DNA of 64,000 nt. Source: Actinacidiphila yanglinensis. GTDB lineage: Bacteria > Actinomycetota > Actinomycetes > Streptomycetales > Streptomycetaceae. Of this stretch, positions 41,778 to 51,158 are shown one piece after another (position 1 is the stretch's first letter; the number at the start of each line of letters is the position of its first letter). The notes beneath the pieces were generated by a model, which saw only the letters and a program-made list of their open reading frames with translations, was not told where the DNA came from and did not search any database. The DNA lies in contig NZ_FNVU01000010.1 in the NCBI RefSeq assembly GCF_900107965.1, forward strand, positions 62,001-126,000, given 5' to 3'. Made by a program: the position numbers and the translations under genes.

Positions 41778-43289
41778 ATGGCGAGCGCTCGGCCCGCCCC
41801 CTTCGCGGACGGCCCCGGCGGCCCGCCCGGAGGTGGCCCGCCCCGCGGCGGCCGCACCCTGGGCAGCAGGCAACTCGCCGCGATGCTGCCCGACCTGGCC
41901 GGCGCCCGGCCCGCCTACCGCCATCTCGCCCGCGCCATCGCCGCGCTGATCCTCGACGGCCGGATCGCCCTGCATGTCCGGCTCCCCGCCGAGCGCGAGC
42001 TGGCCGCGGCCCTCGGCACCAGCCGCGCCACCGTCACCGCCGTGTACGACCTGCTGCGCGCGAGCGGACACGCCACCAGCCGCCAGGGCGCCGGGACCTG
42101 GACCGCGCTGCCCGAGGGCCGCACCCCCAGCGGGGTCACCCGCGCGCTCGGGCTGCCCGACACCGCGATCGACCTCGCCCGGGCCGCCCCGGGCCTGCCC
42201 GAGCGGGCGATCGCGGACGCCCTCGCCCGGGTCGCTCCGCGGCTGGCCGAGCACGTCCACACCCCCGGCTACCACCCCTACGGACTGCCGGAGCTGCGCG
42301 CGGCCGTCGCCGACCGCTTCACCCGGCGGGGCCTGGCGACCGTGCCGGACCAGATCCTGGTGACCTCGGGCGCCCAGCACGCGTTGTCCCTGGTGCTCGG
42401 CCTGCTGTCCGCCCCCGGAGACCGGATCGCGGTGGAGAACCCGTCGTACCCGAACGCGCTGGAGGCCATGCGCCGCGCCCGGCTGCGCACCGTTCCCGTC
42501 CCGGTGCCCGACACCGGCTGGGACGAGGGGACCGTCGAGTCCACGCTGCGCCAGGCGATGCCCCAACTCGCCTACCTCATCCCCGACTTCCACAACCCGA
42601 CCGGCTGCCTCATGCCCGACGGCGAGCGGGCCCGTACCCTGCGCGCCGCGCAGCGCTCCGGCACCTGGCTGATCATCGACGAGGCGCTGGCCGAACTCGC
42701 CCTGGACGTAGCGGCTCCCGCGCCGTTCGCCGCGCACGCGCCGCCCGGCGGGACCGGCCAGGTCATCACGGTGGGCTCGATGAGCAAGACGCACTGGGGC
42801 GGTCTGCGCATCGGCTGGCTGCGCGCCCCGTCCCGGCTGGTCACCGAACTCGCCGCGCAGCGCGTCGCCACCGACATGGGCGGCTCGGTGCTCGACCAGC
42901 TCCTCGCCCTGGACCTGCTGGCCGGGGCGGACGACCTGCTGCCGGACCGGCTCGCGGCGCTGCGCGGGCAGCGCGCCGCACTCACCGTGGCGCTGGCCGC
43001 CCACCTTCCGCGCTGGACCTGGCAACTGCCTCCCGGCGGGCTGTCGTTGTGGGTCGACCTCGGCGAGCCGATCGCCTCGGCCCTGGCCGAGCGGGTCCTC
43101 GACTACGGCGTGCGGATCGAGGGAGGCGCCCACTTCGCCACCGACCCTGGCGTCTTCGAGCAGCGCCTGCGCATCCCGTACACCGCGCCGCCCGAAGCGC
43201 TGCGCGAGGCGGTGCAGCGGATGGCTGCGGCCCTCGCCGACGGTCTCCCGCCCACCGCGGCCGAGCGCCGCCCGCACTGGGTCGCCTGA
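41778..43289 (+). CDS. MocR-type regulator (GntR helix-turn-helix fused to aminotransferase)
   Basis: 503 residues from ATG 41778 with GGAGGAG upstream. Residues 45-110 are a GntR winged helix (LPAERELAAALGTSRATVTA). Residues 130-490 are a fold-type I aminotransferase with the PLP lysine at 337 (SMSKTHWGG), PLP-phosphate region near 197-202 and Asp301 for the pyridine nitrogen. MocR regulators of this kind (PdxR, GabR, YczR) use PLP and an amine or amino acid as signals; YczR members are linked to YczE, which is the case here. Divergent with the racemase operon. Confidence 0.92.
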   Translation: MASARPAPFADGPGGPPGGGPPRGGRTLGSRQLAAMLPDLAGARPAYRHLARAIAALILDGRIALHVRLPAERELAAALGTSRATVTAVYDLLRASGHATSRQGAGTWTALPEGRTPSGVTRALGLPDTAIDLARAAPGLPERAIADALARVAPRLAEHVHTPGYHPYGLPELRAAVADRFTRRGLATVPDQILVTSGAQHALSLVLGLLSAPGDRIAVENPSYPNALEAMRRARLRTVPVPVPDTGWDEGTVESTLRQAMPQLAYLIPDFHNPTGCLMPDGERARTLRAAQRSGTWLIIDEALAELALDVAAPAPFAAHAPPGGTGQVITVGSMSKTHWGGLRIGWLRAPSRLVTELAAQRVATDMGGSVLDQLLALDLLAGADDLLPDRLAALRGQRAALTVALAAHLPRWTWQLPPGGLSLWVDLGEPIASALAERVLDYGVRIEGGAHFATDPGVFEQRLRIPYTAPPEALREAVQRMAAALADGLPPTAAERRPHWVA

Positions 43290-43445
43290 GAGGTCCGAGG
43301 ACGTCCGCGGGAGCGTACGGTGCGTGCCCGCGGGGGCGTACGACGTCACGCGGGGTGCGTACGGCGCCGCCCGAAGATCACTCCGTCGTGGGACGCCGGG
43401 GCGAAGTGGCCGCGGGGGAGCGGAGGAGGCCGGGAAGATCCGGGT

Positions 43446-45020
43446 ATGTCACACTCGTTCCCGCCGGGCGATGCCGCCGCTGTCCCCACCGACGTTCCTG
43501 TGGCCGGTCCTCCGGGTCAACCTCCCTCCGAACAAGGGCGGTTCAGCCGGACGCTGACCACGCCGAAGATCGTCTTCATCGTCGTCGCCGCGGCGGCCCC
43601 GCTCGCGGCGATGGTGTTCACGGTGCCGCTGTCCTTCGCGCTGGGGGCGGGCCCCGGCGTCCCGGCGCTCTACCTCTGCGCCGGGCTCACCCTGCTCTGC
43701 TTCACCTGCGGATACGCCGCGATCAGCCGCGAGGTCCGCCAGGGCGGCGGCTTCTACGGGTACATCGCGCGCGGCCTGGGGCGGCCGGTAGCGGTCGGCG
43801 CCGGGATGGTCGCAGTCGTGGCGTACAACGCGGTGGCCGTCTCGCTGGTGGGCGCGTTCGCCTACTTCGCCCGGGACGTGGCCGCCGCGCACGGGCTGCG
43901 GCTGGCGTGGGAGGTGTGGGCGGCGCTCGGCCTCGCGGCGGTCGGCGTACTCGGCTACCGGCACGTCGAGTTGAGCGCCCGCGCGCTCGCGGTGTTCATG
44001 GTCGGCGAGGTCGCGGTGCTGCTCGCACTGGACGTGGCGGTCCTGGTCGAGCGCGGCGCGAGCGCCCTGCCCGCCGCGTCGTTCGCCCCGCACCAGGCCC
44101 TCGCCCCGGGCGCCGGGGTGTCGGTGATGTTCGCGTTCGCGTCGTTCATCGGCTTCGAGTCGGCCGCGCTGTACGGCGAGGAGGCCCGTGACCCGGGGCG
44201 GAGCGTCCCCCGGGCGACCCTCGTGGCGGTCCTGCTGGTCGCGTCGTTCTACGCGTTCACCAGCTGGATCACGGTGGGGGCGGTCGGCGCCGACCGGGTA
44301 AGGGCGACCGCCGCCGCGCACCTGGGCGACCTCTACTTCGGCCTGGGCGACCGCTACTTGGGTGCCGTGGCCTCGACGGCGATGCAACTCCTGCTGTGCA
44401 CCAGCCTGTTCGCGAGCTGGCTGGCCCTGCACAACGCCGCCAACCGCTACCTGCTCGTGCTCGGCCGGGACCGGTTGCTGCCGGGCCGGATGGACGCGCT
44501 CCACCCGCGGCACCGGGCCCCGCACCGCGCCAGCGTGGTGCAGACGGCCGTCGGCACGCTGGTGGCCGCGGTGTTCGCCGCCGCCGGGCTCGACCCGTTC
44601 CTGAACATGTCCACCAGCCTGCTCGGCCTCGGCACGCTCGGCATCATCGCGCTGCAGGCCCTCGCGTCCGTCGCGGTGCTCGGCTTCTACCGCGGCCGCC
44701 CGCGCCACTGGTGGCGCACCGCACTCGCCCCTGCGCTGGGCGCCGCGGGGCTGGTGGCCGCCACCGTGCTCGTGCTGGCCAACTTCCCTGTCCTGACCGG
44801 CACATCGGCCCCGCTGGTGACGTCCCTGCCCTGGCTGCTCGCCGCCGCGGCCACGGCCGGCACCGGCTACGCCCTCTGGCTGCGCACGGCCCGCCCCCGG
44901 CAGTACGCCCGCCTCGCGGGTCTGCCCGGCCCGACCGACCGTATCCCCGCCCAGGCCCCGCCGCCCGACCCCTCGACAGCGCCTCCCGACCGCACCGCCC
45001 CGACCTCCCCGTCCCGGTGA
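43446..45020 (+). CDS. APC family amino-acid permease
   Basis: 524 residues from ATG 43446. About twelve helices; helix 1 region KIVFIVVAAAAPLAAMVFTV and the conserved GFESAALYGEEARDP (helix 6-7 region) are the APC amino-acid/polyamine signature. A cytosolic Pro-rich tail follows (residues 495-524). It lies 157 bases after the MocR gene, so it is probably not in the same operon but may belong to the same regulon: racemase, transporter and PLP regulator would fit amino-acid uptake and conversion. Substrate unknown. Confidence 0.9.
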   Translation: MSHSFPPGDAAAVPTDVPVAGPPGQPPSEQGRFSRTLTTPKIVFIVVAAAAPLAAMVFTVPLSFALGAGPGVPALYLCAGLTLLCFTCGYAAISREVRQGGGFYGYIARGLGRPVAVGAGMVAVVAYNAVAVSLVGAFAYFARDVAAAHGLRLAWEVWAALGLAAVGVLGYRHVELSARALAVFMVGEVAVLLALDVAVLVERGASALPAASFAPHQALAPGAGVSVMFAFASFIGFESAALYGEEARDPGRSVPRATLVAVLLVASFYAFTSWITVGAVGADRVRATAAAHLGDLYFGLGDRYLGAVASTAMQLLLCTSLFASWLALHNAANRYLLVLGRDRLLPGRMDALHPRHRAPHRASVVQTAVGTLVAAVFAAAGLDPFLNMSTSLLGLGTLGIIALQALASVAVLGFYRGRPRHWWRTALAPALGAAGLVAATVLVLANFPVLTGTSAPLVTSLPWLLAAAATAGTGYALWLRTARPRQYARLAGLPGPTDRIPAQAPPPDPSTAPPDRTAPTSPSR

Positions 45021-45069
45021 AGGCCCGCCCGGCACCCTGCCGAACCCGCCGCAGCGGCCACCCGGAGGG

Positions 45070-45087
45070 GCCCAGCCAGGGCTGGGC
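45070..45087. terminator. Short hairpin between convergent permease and Roadblock genes
   Basis: GCCCAGCCAGGGCTGGGC at 45070-45087 is a complete palindrome (8-base arms, two-base centre), positioned between two convergent genes. Good bidirectional terminator candidate; no T-run. Confidence 0.55.
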
Positions 45088-45098
45088 GCGGGAACCGA

Positions 45099-45494
45099 TT
45101 AATCGGTGGTGGTCGGGCCCGAGCCGAGGATCGCGGTCAACTGGTCGGTGAGTGCCGACAGTTCGGGGCCGGAGGGGTCGAGCTCGGCGTCCTGGGCGGC
45201 GATGACCAGCAGGACGCTCTCCCCGCCGGCCTCGGCGAGCACGATCCGGCCGTCGTTCATGTCCACCACCAGCGTGCGGATGCCGCGGCCCTCGGCCCGT
45301 TCGGCCGCCCGGCGTGCCACGCCCATGAGGGTGGCGCCCAGCGCCGCCCAGTGCTCGATCCGCTCGTCGTCGAGTTCATACCCGCACAGCGGCAGCCCGT
45401 CCGCCGCGACCACCAGGGCGCCGCGTACCCCCCTGACCTGAGCGAGGTGTTCCTCCACGGTCTTCTGCACCTGGGGGTTGACGGTGGGGATCAT
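45099..45494 (-). CDS. Roadblock/LC7 domain protein
   Basis: 131 residues, ATG 45494. The whole protein is one Roadblock/LC7 fold: VQKTVEEHLAQVRGVRGALV at the start, GLPLCGYELDDERIEHW in the middle, and the strands LVVDMNDGRIVLAEAG and VLLVIAAQDAELD. In Streptomyces, such proteins (CvnB) normally sit in conservon operons with a histidine kinase (CvnA), DUF742 (CvnC) and a small GTPase (CvnD). None of those is next to this gene, so it is an orphan. It may still act on a GTPase encoded elsewhere. Confidence 0.85.
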   Translation of the reverse strand: MIPTVNPQVQKTVEEHLAQVRGVRGALVVAADGLPLCGYELDDERIEHWAALGATLMGVARRAAERAEGRGIRTLVVDMNDGRIVLAEAGGESVLLVIAAQDAELDPSGPELSALTDQLTAILGSGPTTTD

Positions 45495-45822
45495 GGTGTC
45501 TCCGGATCGGTGTGGGAAGTCGCGCCCCGCTGCCGCCGCACCTGTGCCGCGCGGGGGGAGCGAGCCGGACGGAGCGAGCCGGGCGGGCGTCGCGGCAGGA
45601 ATCACGGCTTCACTATGCGCGGGCACCGGATCACTGCGCAAGGGGCGTTGTGCATGATGCCGGGCATGCGGGCGCCGATCGGCCGGCGGGCCCCGCCCAC
45701 GTTCGCCGCCCGCGCGCACCGGAAGGGCAGACCGTGGGACCCAACGGTCCGCGCTCGTAACGCCGTTGCGGGCGGCAACGAAGGCACCCACGGAAGCCAC
45801 CTCGCTCCCGTGCGCGTGAAGG

Positions 45823-45867
45823 GCCCGCGGCCCGGGCGGGGAGCATTCCCCCGCCCGGGCCGCGGGC
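45823..45867 (-). terminator. Strong perfect hairpin after the S53 peptidase
   Basis: A 19-base arm at 45823-45841 pairs without mismatch with 45849-45867 over a seven-base loop, 33 bases past the peptidase stop (minus strand). All arm bases are G or C. The flanking 400 bases (45495-45900) contain nothing else that I recognise. Confidence 0.85.
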
Positions 45868-45900
45868 TCACTGCGGCCGGACGGCCGCCGCCTTGCCTGC

Positions 45901-47526
45901 CTACTGGTTGAGCAGCGTGGAGGAGAGGGTCGCCGCGTTGTACGAACCCCAGCCCGTGGTGAAGTCCCAGCCCGCGGCCGCGGAGTACGCGCCGTTGCTG
46001 CCACTGGTGATGTCGTGGAAGCCGGTGCCGGCCGCCGTGTAGAGCGCGGGGTTGGCGAAGCCGAGGTTGGCCTTGCCCGCCGCCGCGGCCTGCTGGTTGT
46101 ACAGGGCGGCGAAGGCCGCCCACTCGGGTGCCGCCGCGCTGGTGCCGCCGACCTGGCCCCAGCTGCCCTGCGAGTAGATGGACACACCCGGGCTCGGGTT
46201 GGCCAGCGCCGAGACATCCGGCACCTGGCGCTTGCCGTTGCCCTGGCTCTTGGCGACGGAGCTCTGCCAGCTCGGGACGGCGAACTTCGTGGACGCGCCA
46301 CCGCCGCCGCCGGACCAGGCGGTCTCCTTGCTCCAGGCGTTGGCCGAGGTGACGGTCAGCGTGGTGCCGCCGACGCCCGTGACGTACGGGTCGGAGGCCG
46401 GGTAGTCGACGGACTTGCCGCCGTTGCCCGCGTCGTCGGAGCCGCTGTCACCGGAGGCGGCGAAGAAGCCCAGGCCCTCGGCAGCGCCCTGCTTGAAGAC
46501 GGCGTCGACGGCGTTGATGTTGGCGGCGGTGCGCTGGCTCTCGGCCGCTCCCCAGCTGATGGACGTGACGGGGGTGCCGCTGTCCACGATCGCCTGGTAG
46601 GTGTCGACCTCGCCCGCGTCGGAGTTGGGGCCCTCGAAGACGGTGATCTTCGCCGCGGGGGCGACCGCGTTGAGCACCTCGATGTCCAGCTCGACCTCGA
46701 CCTGCCCGTCGCCCAGCGAGCCCGAACCGCCGTCCACCTTGCTGACGGTGGGCGCGGTCGAGCTGAGGCCGTAGTGGCTGTCGTACGCGGTGATGTTCGA
46801 CTGCTGGAAGCCGTCGAACTCCAGCAGGGCGACCTTCTGGCCGCTGCCGGTGGAGCCGGAGACGTTGTAGCCGCCCTTGATCTGCGCCGGGGTGTAGCCG
46901 CCGCCGGGGCCGTTGTGCGGGGTGACCGACGAGGGGGCCTGGTGGCGCAGCAGCGCCTGGTTGTTGAGGCCGGAGACGCTGCCGACGATCGACGCGATGG
47001 ACGCGGGCACCGACGGCGCGGCGGTGTTGGCGTAGAAGGAGCGCCCGGTGGCGCTGTCCTTCCAGTTCGCCAGCGTGGTGCCGAACGCCTTCTCCAACTG
47101 CGGCGCGGTGCCGCTCGCGTCGACCAGCAGGTTGCCGGAGTGCGCGGCGCCGACCTTGAGCCCCTGGCCGCGCAGGTAGTCGGTGACCTTCTTCACGTCG
47201 GCGCTGCTGCGGCCGTACTGCGCCGCGAACTGGGCCTTCGTCAGGTAGTGCCCGTAGCTGGTCGAGTGGGGGTCGCTGACCTTGGCGATGAAGGTGTCGA
47301 GCCCGCTCTCGTTCCGGGGGGTGAGGCTCACGGCGACGGATATGCGCTGTCCGGCCGCGACATCGCCGGTGCGGACCGCGTGAGAGGCGAGGCCCGGCAG
47401 CACGTCGCCGGACAGGGAGGTGCGGGCCGAGTCTGAATGGGGGGAAGCGGCTGATGCGGCGGGGATGGCGGCGGCCAGCAGCGCCGGGGTCGCGGCGGCG
47501 ACCAGCAGTTTCAGACGGAGCGTCAC
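45901..47526 (-). CDS. Secreted S53 (kumamolisin/sedolisin-type) serine peptidase
   Basis: 541 residues. Signal peptide 1-27 (KLLVAAATPALLAAAIPAAS). Residues 40-190 are the activation propeptide (pro-kumamolisin), then the catalytic domain: catalytic Glu277 and Asp281 in EVELDIEV, oxyanion Asp360 in ASGDSGSDD, Ser463 in GGTSAAAPEW. The calcium site near the end is TTGWGSYN-like. These carboxyl-serine peptidases are exported, active at acid pH and self-process. A large LAL regulator lies immediately upstream, transcribed in the same direction, and may control it. All catalytic residues are in place. Confidence 0.93.
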   Translation of the reverse strand: MTLRLKLLVAAATPALLAAAIPAASAASPHSDSARTSLSGDVLPGLASHAVRTGDVAAGQRISVAVSLTPRNESGLDTFIAKVSDPHSTSYGHYLTKAQFAAQYGRSSADVKKVTDYLRGQGLKVGAAHSGNLLVDASGTAPQLEKAFGTTLANWKDSATGRSFYANTAAPSVPASIASIVGSVSGLNNQALLRHQAPSSVTPHNGPGGGYTPAQIKGGYNVSGSTGSGQKVALLEFDGFQQSNITAYDSHYGLSSTAPTVSKVDGGSGSLGDGQVEVELDIEVLNAVAPAAKITVFEGPNSDAGEVDTYQAIVDSGTPVTSISWGAAESQRTAANINAVDAVFKQGAAEGLGFFAASGDSGSDDAGNGGKSVDYPASDPYVTGVGGTTLTVTSANAWSKETAWSGGGGGASTKFAVPSWQSSVAKSQGNGKRQVPDVSALANPSPGVSIYSQGSWGQVGGTSAAAPEWAAFAALYNQQAAAAGKANLGFANPALYTAAGTGFHDITSGSNGAYSAAAGWDFTTGWGSYNAATLSSTLLNQ

Positions 47527-47812
47527 GAAGGTCCTCCATGAGGGGATGGTTCCCGGATCGGGACGATGTCCACGCTAGGGACGGCTGGGGCGGCACATAA
47601 GCGTGGGAACCCTTGCGACGACTGTGAACGATGTGTTTCCCGTGGTGGGTGTGGCGCTTCGGTGGAGCAGGTGTGCGGGCACGGTGTCCGGTCGTGGTCT
47701 ACCCGGGGGCGCACGAGCGGGTGGGCCCCGCCGACGACGGGCTCAGTACGGCGCCGGGCGCCTTGGCTGAGCTCAGGACGGACGGCGCGGGCGCCCCGCC
47801 CGAGAGTCGGGC

Positions 47813-50725
47813 TCAGGGCGCCGCGGAGCCCATCACGTGCGCGAGTTCGGTCCGGGACCGGACACCGAACTTGCGGTACAGCCGCGACAGCGTCCCTTCG
47901 ACCGTCTTGACGCTGATGAACAGTTCCGCGGCCACCTCCCGGTTGGTGGCGCCGCCCCGGACGAGTTCCGCCACCCTCGCCTCGGCCGGCGTCAGGCTCG
48001 CCGGGCTGGTCGCACCCCGCACCACCGCGTCGACCCGGGCGAGTTCGTCCGCGGCCCGCTCGGCCAGCGGCGTGGCGCCGGTCCGCTCCGCGAGGTCCAG
48101 CGCCTCGGTGAGGGCGGTCCGCGCGGCGGTACGGTGCCGGGCCCGGCGCTCCACCGCGCCCAGCGCGGTCAGCGTGCGGACCAGCTCCACCGGAAGTTCG
48201 AGCCCCCGCAGCCGCTGGACCGACGAACGCAGCAGCACCGCGCCCTCCTTCGCGCGCCCGGCCGCCGCCTCCCGCAGCCCCTCGGACCGTTCCAGCGCGG
48301 CCAGGACGCTGCCGGGCACCGGGCCGGTCATGCGCGCGCGGGCGCGCACCAGCACTGCGGCCGCCGCGTCCGTCTCGCCCGCGGTCACCAGCGCCTCGGC
48401 GAGGTCGGCGTGCCAGCACAGCAGCGGCGGATCGGCCGCGCCCATCGCGTCGCCGACCTCCAGGGCGCGGCGCAGCGACTCGACGGACCGGGCGGCGCGC
48501 CGCCGGTCGCCCGCGAAGAGCGCGGCCTGCCCGAGCACCGCCAGCGCCCGCAGCAGGAAGAGCCGGTCGCCGTCGGCCTCCGAGGCGGCCACCGCGTCCA
48601 CGGCGAGCCGGCAGGCGTCGTCCGCGCTGCCGCCGAACGTCTCGGCCAGCGCCGCCGCGTAGAGCGCCGGCGCGGACCGCAGCCCGGCGTCGGCCACTAC
48701 GCGGGTGCAGTGGGCCGCGGTGCGCAGCGCCTCCCGGCACTCGCCCGCCCGCACCTGGACGCGGGTGAGGGCCACCAGCGAGGCCACGTCCTGCTCGACG
48801 TCGGCCGCGCCGCCGGTGGCGTCCAGCAGCGCGGTCACCTGGGCGCGGGCGTGCCCGACCCGGTCGGAGTCCAGCGTGAGGATCGCCCGCATCCGCTGGA
48901 TGCCCCAGCTCTGCGGCCCGTGGTCGGCCCGGGTCAGCGCCCGGTCCAACGCGGCCTCGGCGGCGGCGGGTTCACCGGCCAGCGCGCGCACCCGCGCGAG
49001 CGTGGACAGCGCGTCGACCTCGGTGCCGGTGTCCCCGACGTCGGCGGCGCGGGCGGCGGCGAGCAGGGCGTGCTCGGCGGCCTGCGGCAACTCCCCGCAC
49101 AGCAGGCCGCGCAGGGCGGCCCAGTCGTACAACTTCGCCTCCAGCGCGCGGTCGCCGGCCGCTTCGCGCAGGCCGTCCGTGATCAGGCCGGCCTTGTCGC
49201 GCAGCGCCTGCCCGGCGTTGCGCAGCAGCACCAGCCGGGCACCGACCCGGCCGGAGGCGGAGGCGGAGCCGTCCAGGACGCGCTGCGCGATGCGCTCGGA
49301 CTCCTCGCGGTGGCCCGCGTCGCAGGCGAACCCGGCCGCGTACAGCAGGCGTTGGTCGCGCGGCTCGGTGCGCTCCGGGGTGCGGAGCGCGGCGAGTACG
49401 GCGAGTTCCGCGGCGGTGGCCGCGTCGCCGCGCTCGCGCGCCGTGTGCGCGGCCGTCATGACCGCGAGCGCGACGGACTCGTCCTCCTGGGGGTGGGCCA
49501 GCGCCAGGTGCCGTGCCGCTGCCACGGGTTCGCCGGCCGCGGCGGCCAGCAGCGCGTGCGCGCGGCGGCGGGCCGGGCCGGAGGCGTCCGCGCACAGGGC
49601 GACAGGCAGCAGCGGGTGGCCGAAACGCACCGCGCCCGACGCGTCGCAGGCCACCACGCCGAGCCGCTCCGCCGCGTCCAGCGCGGTCGCGGTGGGTCCG
49701 GTGCCGGCGGCCGACCGCAGCAGGGTGAGCGTCGGGCGGGTGGCGGCCGCGGCCATCAGCAGCACGTCCTGGACGGGCTCGGGCAGCGTGCGGACCCGGT
49801 CGAGGACGAGCGCCCGCAGATCCCCGGGGACGGGCAGGAAGCCGTCGGACAGCGAGGGCGGGCCGGTGCGCAGCGCCTCGCGTCCCAACGCCAGGGCGTA
49901 CAGCGGGTTTCCGGCCGCGGCGTGCAGCACCGCGCGCAGCGCGGACGGCGGCAGGGTCACCCCGGACGCGAGCAGCAGCAGCGCCATGTCGTCGTCGCCC
50001 AGCGGGGGCACCGCCACCTCGGCGGTGCCCGGCGGGCAGCAGTGCGTACGGGCGGGCCGGCCGCCCTCGGCCACCCGCTCGCTCGCGGCGATCCGCACGT
50101 CGGCTCCCTCCAGCCGGCGCGCGGCGAACGCCAGCACCTGCGCGCTCGGCTCGTCCAGCCACTGGACGCCGTCCACCAGCAGGACGACGGGCGCCCGTCG
50201 GGCGAGCAGCCGCAGCGCCTCCAGCACGGCCACCCGCACCGCGAGCCCGCCGTACGGCCCGACCGGTCCGTGCCCGCGCAGGAGCGCCGTCCGCAGGGCG
50301 GTGCGCGGCCCGGACGGCAGGGACTCCAGCACGTCCTGGGGCACCCGCGCGAACAGGTCGATCACCCCCACGTACGGCAGCGGGGTGTCGTCGGCGGCGG
50401 GGGAGCAGCGCAGGACGGTCGCGCCGCCGTCGACGGCCCGCGCGGTGAGCGCGCCGAGCAGCACGGACTTGCCGATACCGCGCGGGCCGTGCACCAGCAA
50501 CCCGCCGTCCTGCCAGAGGCGTTGCCAGACCTCCTCCAGCAGCGCCTCGCGTCCGGTCGGAGGGGTCGGCGGCCGGTGTCCGGTCCGGGCGGTGACGGGA
50601 GGGGAGGGGTGCGGCGGGTAGGCCGGGGCTGCGCCGGCGGCTTCGTATGCCACGGTGCGGGCTGACCTCCTCGTCCGGGACCGCGCGGGAGGGGTGCCCG
50701 GGGGACGGCCTCGATGTGTGTCCAT
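47813..50725 (-). CDS. LAL-type LuxR family regulator (AAA ATPase with LuxR helix-turn-helix)
   Basis: 970 residues from ATG 50725; upstream residues in the open frame lack a site. Residues 55-300 are an AAA-like ATPase with P-loop GPRGIGKSVLLGAL near 79-92 and Walker B VVLLVDGVQWLD near 190. A long helical TPR-like middle follows, and the C-terminal 60 residues are a LuxR helix-turn-helix (LTPAEARVAELVRGGATNRE, then ELFISVKTVEGTLSRLYRKF). LAL proteins activate distant or adjacent genes after sensing a ligand. Downstream is the S53 peptidase. Two thirds of the protein is alanine/arginine-rich. Confidence 0.9.
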   Translation of the reverse strand: MDTHRGRPPGTPPARSRTRRSARTVAYEAAGAAPAYPPHPSPPVTARTGHRPPTPPTGREALLEEVWQRLWQDGGLLVHGPRGIGKSVLLGALTARAVDGGATVLRCSPAADDTPLPYVGVIDLFARVPQDVLESLPSGPRTALRTALLRGHGPVGPYGGLAVRVAVLEALRLLARRAPVVLLVDGVQWLDEPSAQVLAFAARRLEGADVRIAASERVAEGGRPARTHCCPPGTAEVAVPPLGDDDMALLLLASGVTLPPSALRAVLHAAAGNPLYALALGREALRTGPPSLSDGFLPVPGDLRALVLDRVRTLPEPVQDVLLMAAAATRPTLTLLRSAAGTGPTATALDAAERLGVVACDASGAVRFGHPLLPVALCADASGPARRRAHALLAAAAGEPVAAARHLALAHPQEDESVALAVMTAAHTARERGDAATAAELAVLAALRTPERTEPRDQRLLYAAGFACDAGHREESERIAQRVLDGSASASGRVGARLVLLRNAGQALRDKAGLITDGLREAAGDRALEAKLYDWAALRGLLCGELPQAAEHALLAAARAADVGDTGTEVDALSTLARVRALAGEPAAAEAALDRALTRADHGPQSWGIQRMRAILTLDSDRVGHARAQVTALLDATGGAADVEQDVASLVALTRVQVRAGECREALRTAAHCTRVVADAGLRSAPALYAAALAETFGGSADDACRLAVDAVAASEADGDRLFLLRALAVLGQAALFAGDRRRAARSVESLRRALEVGDAMGAADPPLLCWHADLAEALVTAGETDAAAAVLVRARARMTGPVPGSVLAALERSEGLREAAAGRAKEGAVLLRSSVQRLRGLELPVELVRTLTALGAVERRARHRTAARTALTEALDLAERTGATPLAERAADELARVDAVVRGATSPASLTPAEARVAELVRGGATNREVAAELFISVKTVEGTLSRLYRKFGVRSRTELAHVMGSAAP

Positions 50726-51158
50726 GACAATCACAAGAAAGCCGCCTGTCAATGGCGCGAGGGGGCCGGGGCGGCCCGTTTTCACATGAACGTGACCGGC
50801 GCGCAAGCCGGGGGAAATGCCGCGGGCCTCAGTGGCGCCGACGCCGCGTCAGGCCGGTTGCCGGCGGGGCGACTTCGGATGCCCGCCCGCCCCGCCGTCC
50901 GCGCGCGATCACTCAAATGATCACACTCACTCTTGCAAGTAAAAGTCAGGATTCAACGAAAACGGATTCAGATATTGCAGTGATGTGTCGCAGGGGTTAC
51001 GGTCCCCCTGCGTCGCCACCGGGTCCCGGTGATGCACCGGCGTCCCCCCGTTCCCCCACCACCCTTCCCCTCGCAGTTCGTTACTCCTTGGCCCGCGCCC
51101 GGCCGTGTCCTGCGCGCCGCGGTGCCGGTCCGGCTGTTCGTGTCGAAAGGAGCAAGAC
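50726..51158. other. Divergent regulatory gap before the giant secreted protein
   Basis: 433 bases between the LAL gene and the secreted beta-helix gene. Bases about 50910-50990 are markedly AT-richer than the rest (for example AACGAAAACGGATTCAGATA), as expected for promoters. A stem-loop CGCAGGGG/CCCCTGCG follows at 50989-51012 with an eight-base loop. I cannot identify a known riboswitch. Confidence 0.6.
50989..51012 (+). promoter_or_regulatory. Leader stem-loop upstream of the secreted beta-helix gene
   Basis: CGCAGGGG (50989-50996) pairs perfectly with CCCCTGCG (51005-51012), loop TTACGGTC. It lies about 150 bases before the GTG start and would be in the 5' untranslated region or an attenuator. 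Confidence 0.5.

Noticed and set aside
45351..47436. Long plus-strand frames opposite the S53 peptidase and Roadblock genes
   Set aside because: High Gly/Arg/Val content and loss of codon bias mark them as antisense artefacts of GC-rich sequence; the same applies to the long frames opposite the LAL gene and the beta-helix gene.
50989..51012. Cyclic di-AMP or other known riboswitch upstream of the large secreted gene
   Set aside because: I could not match any conserved riboswitch core; only a simple stem-loop is supported.
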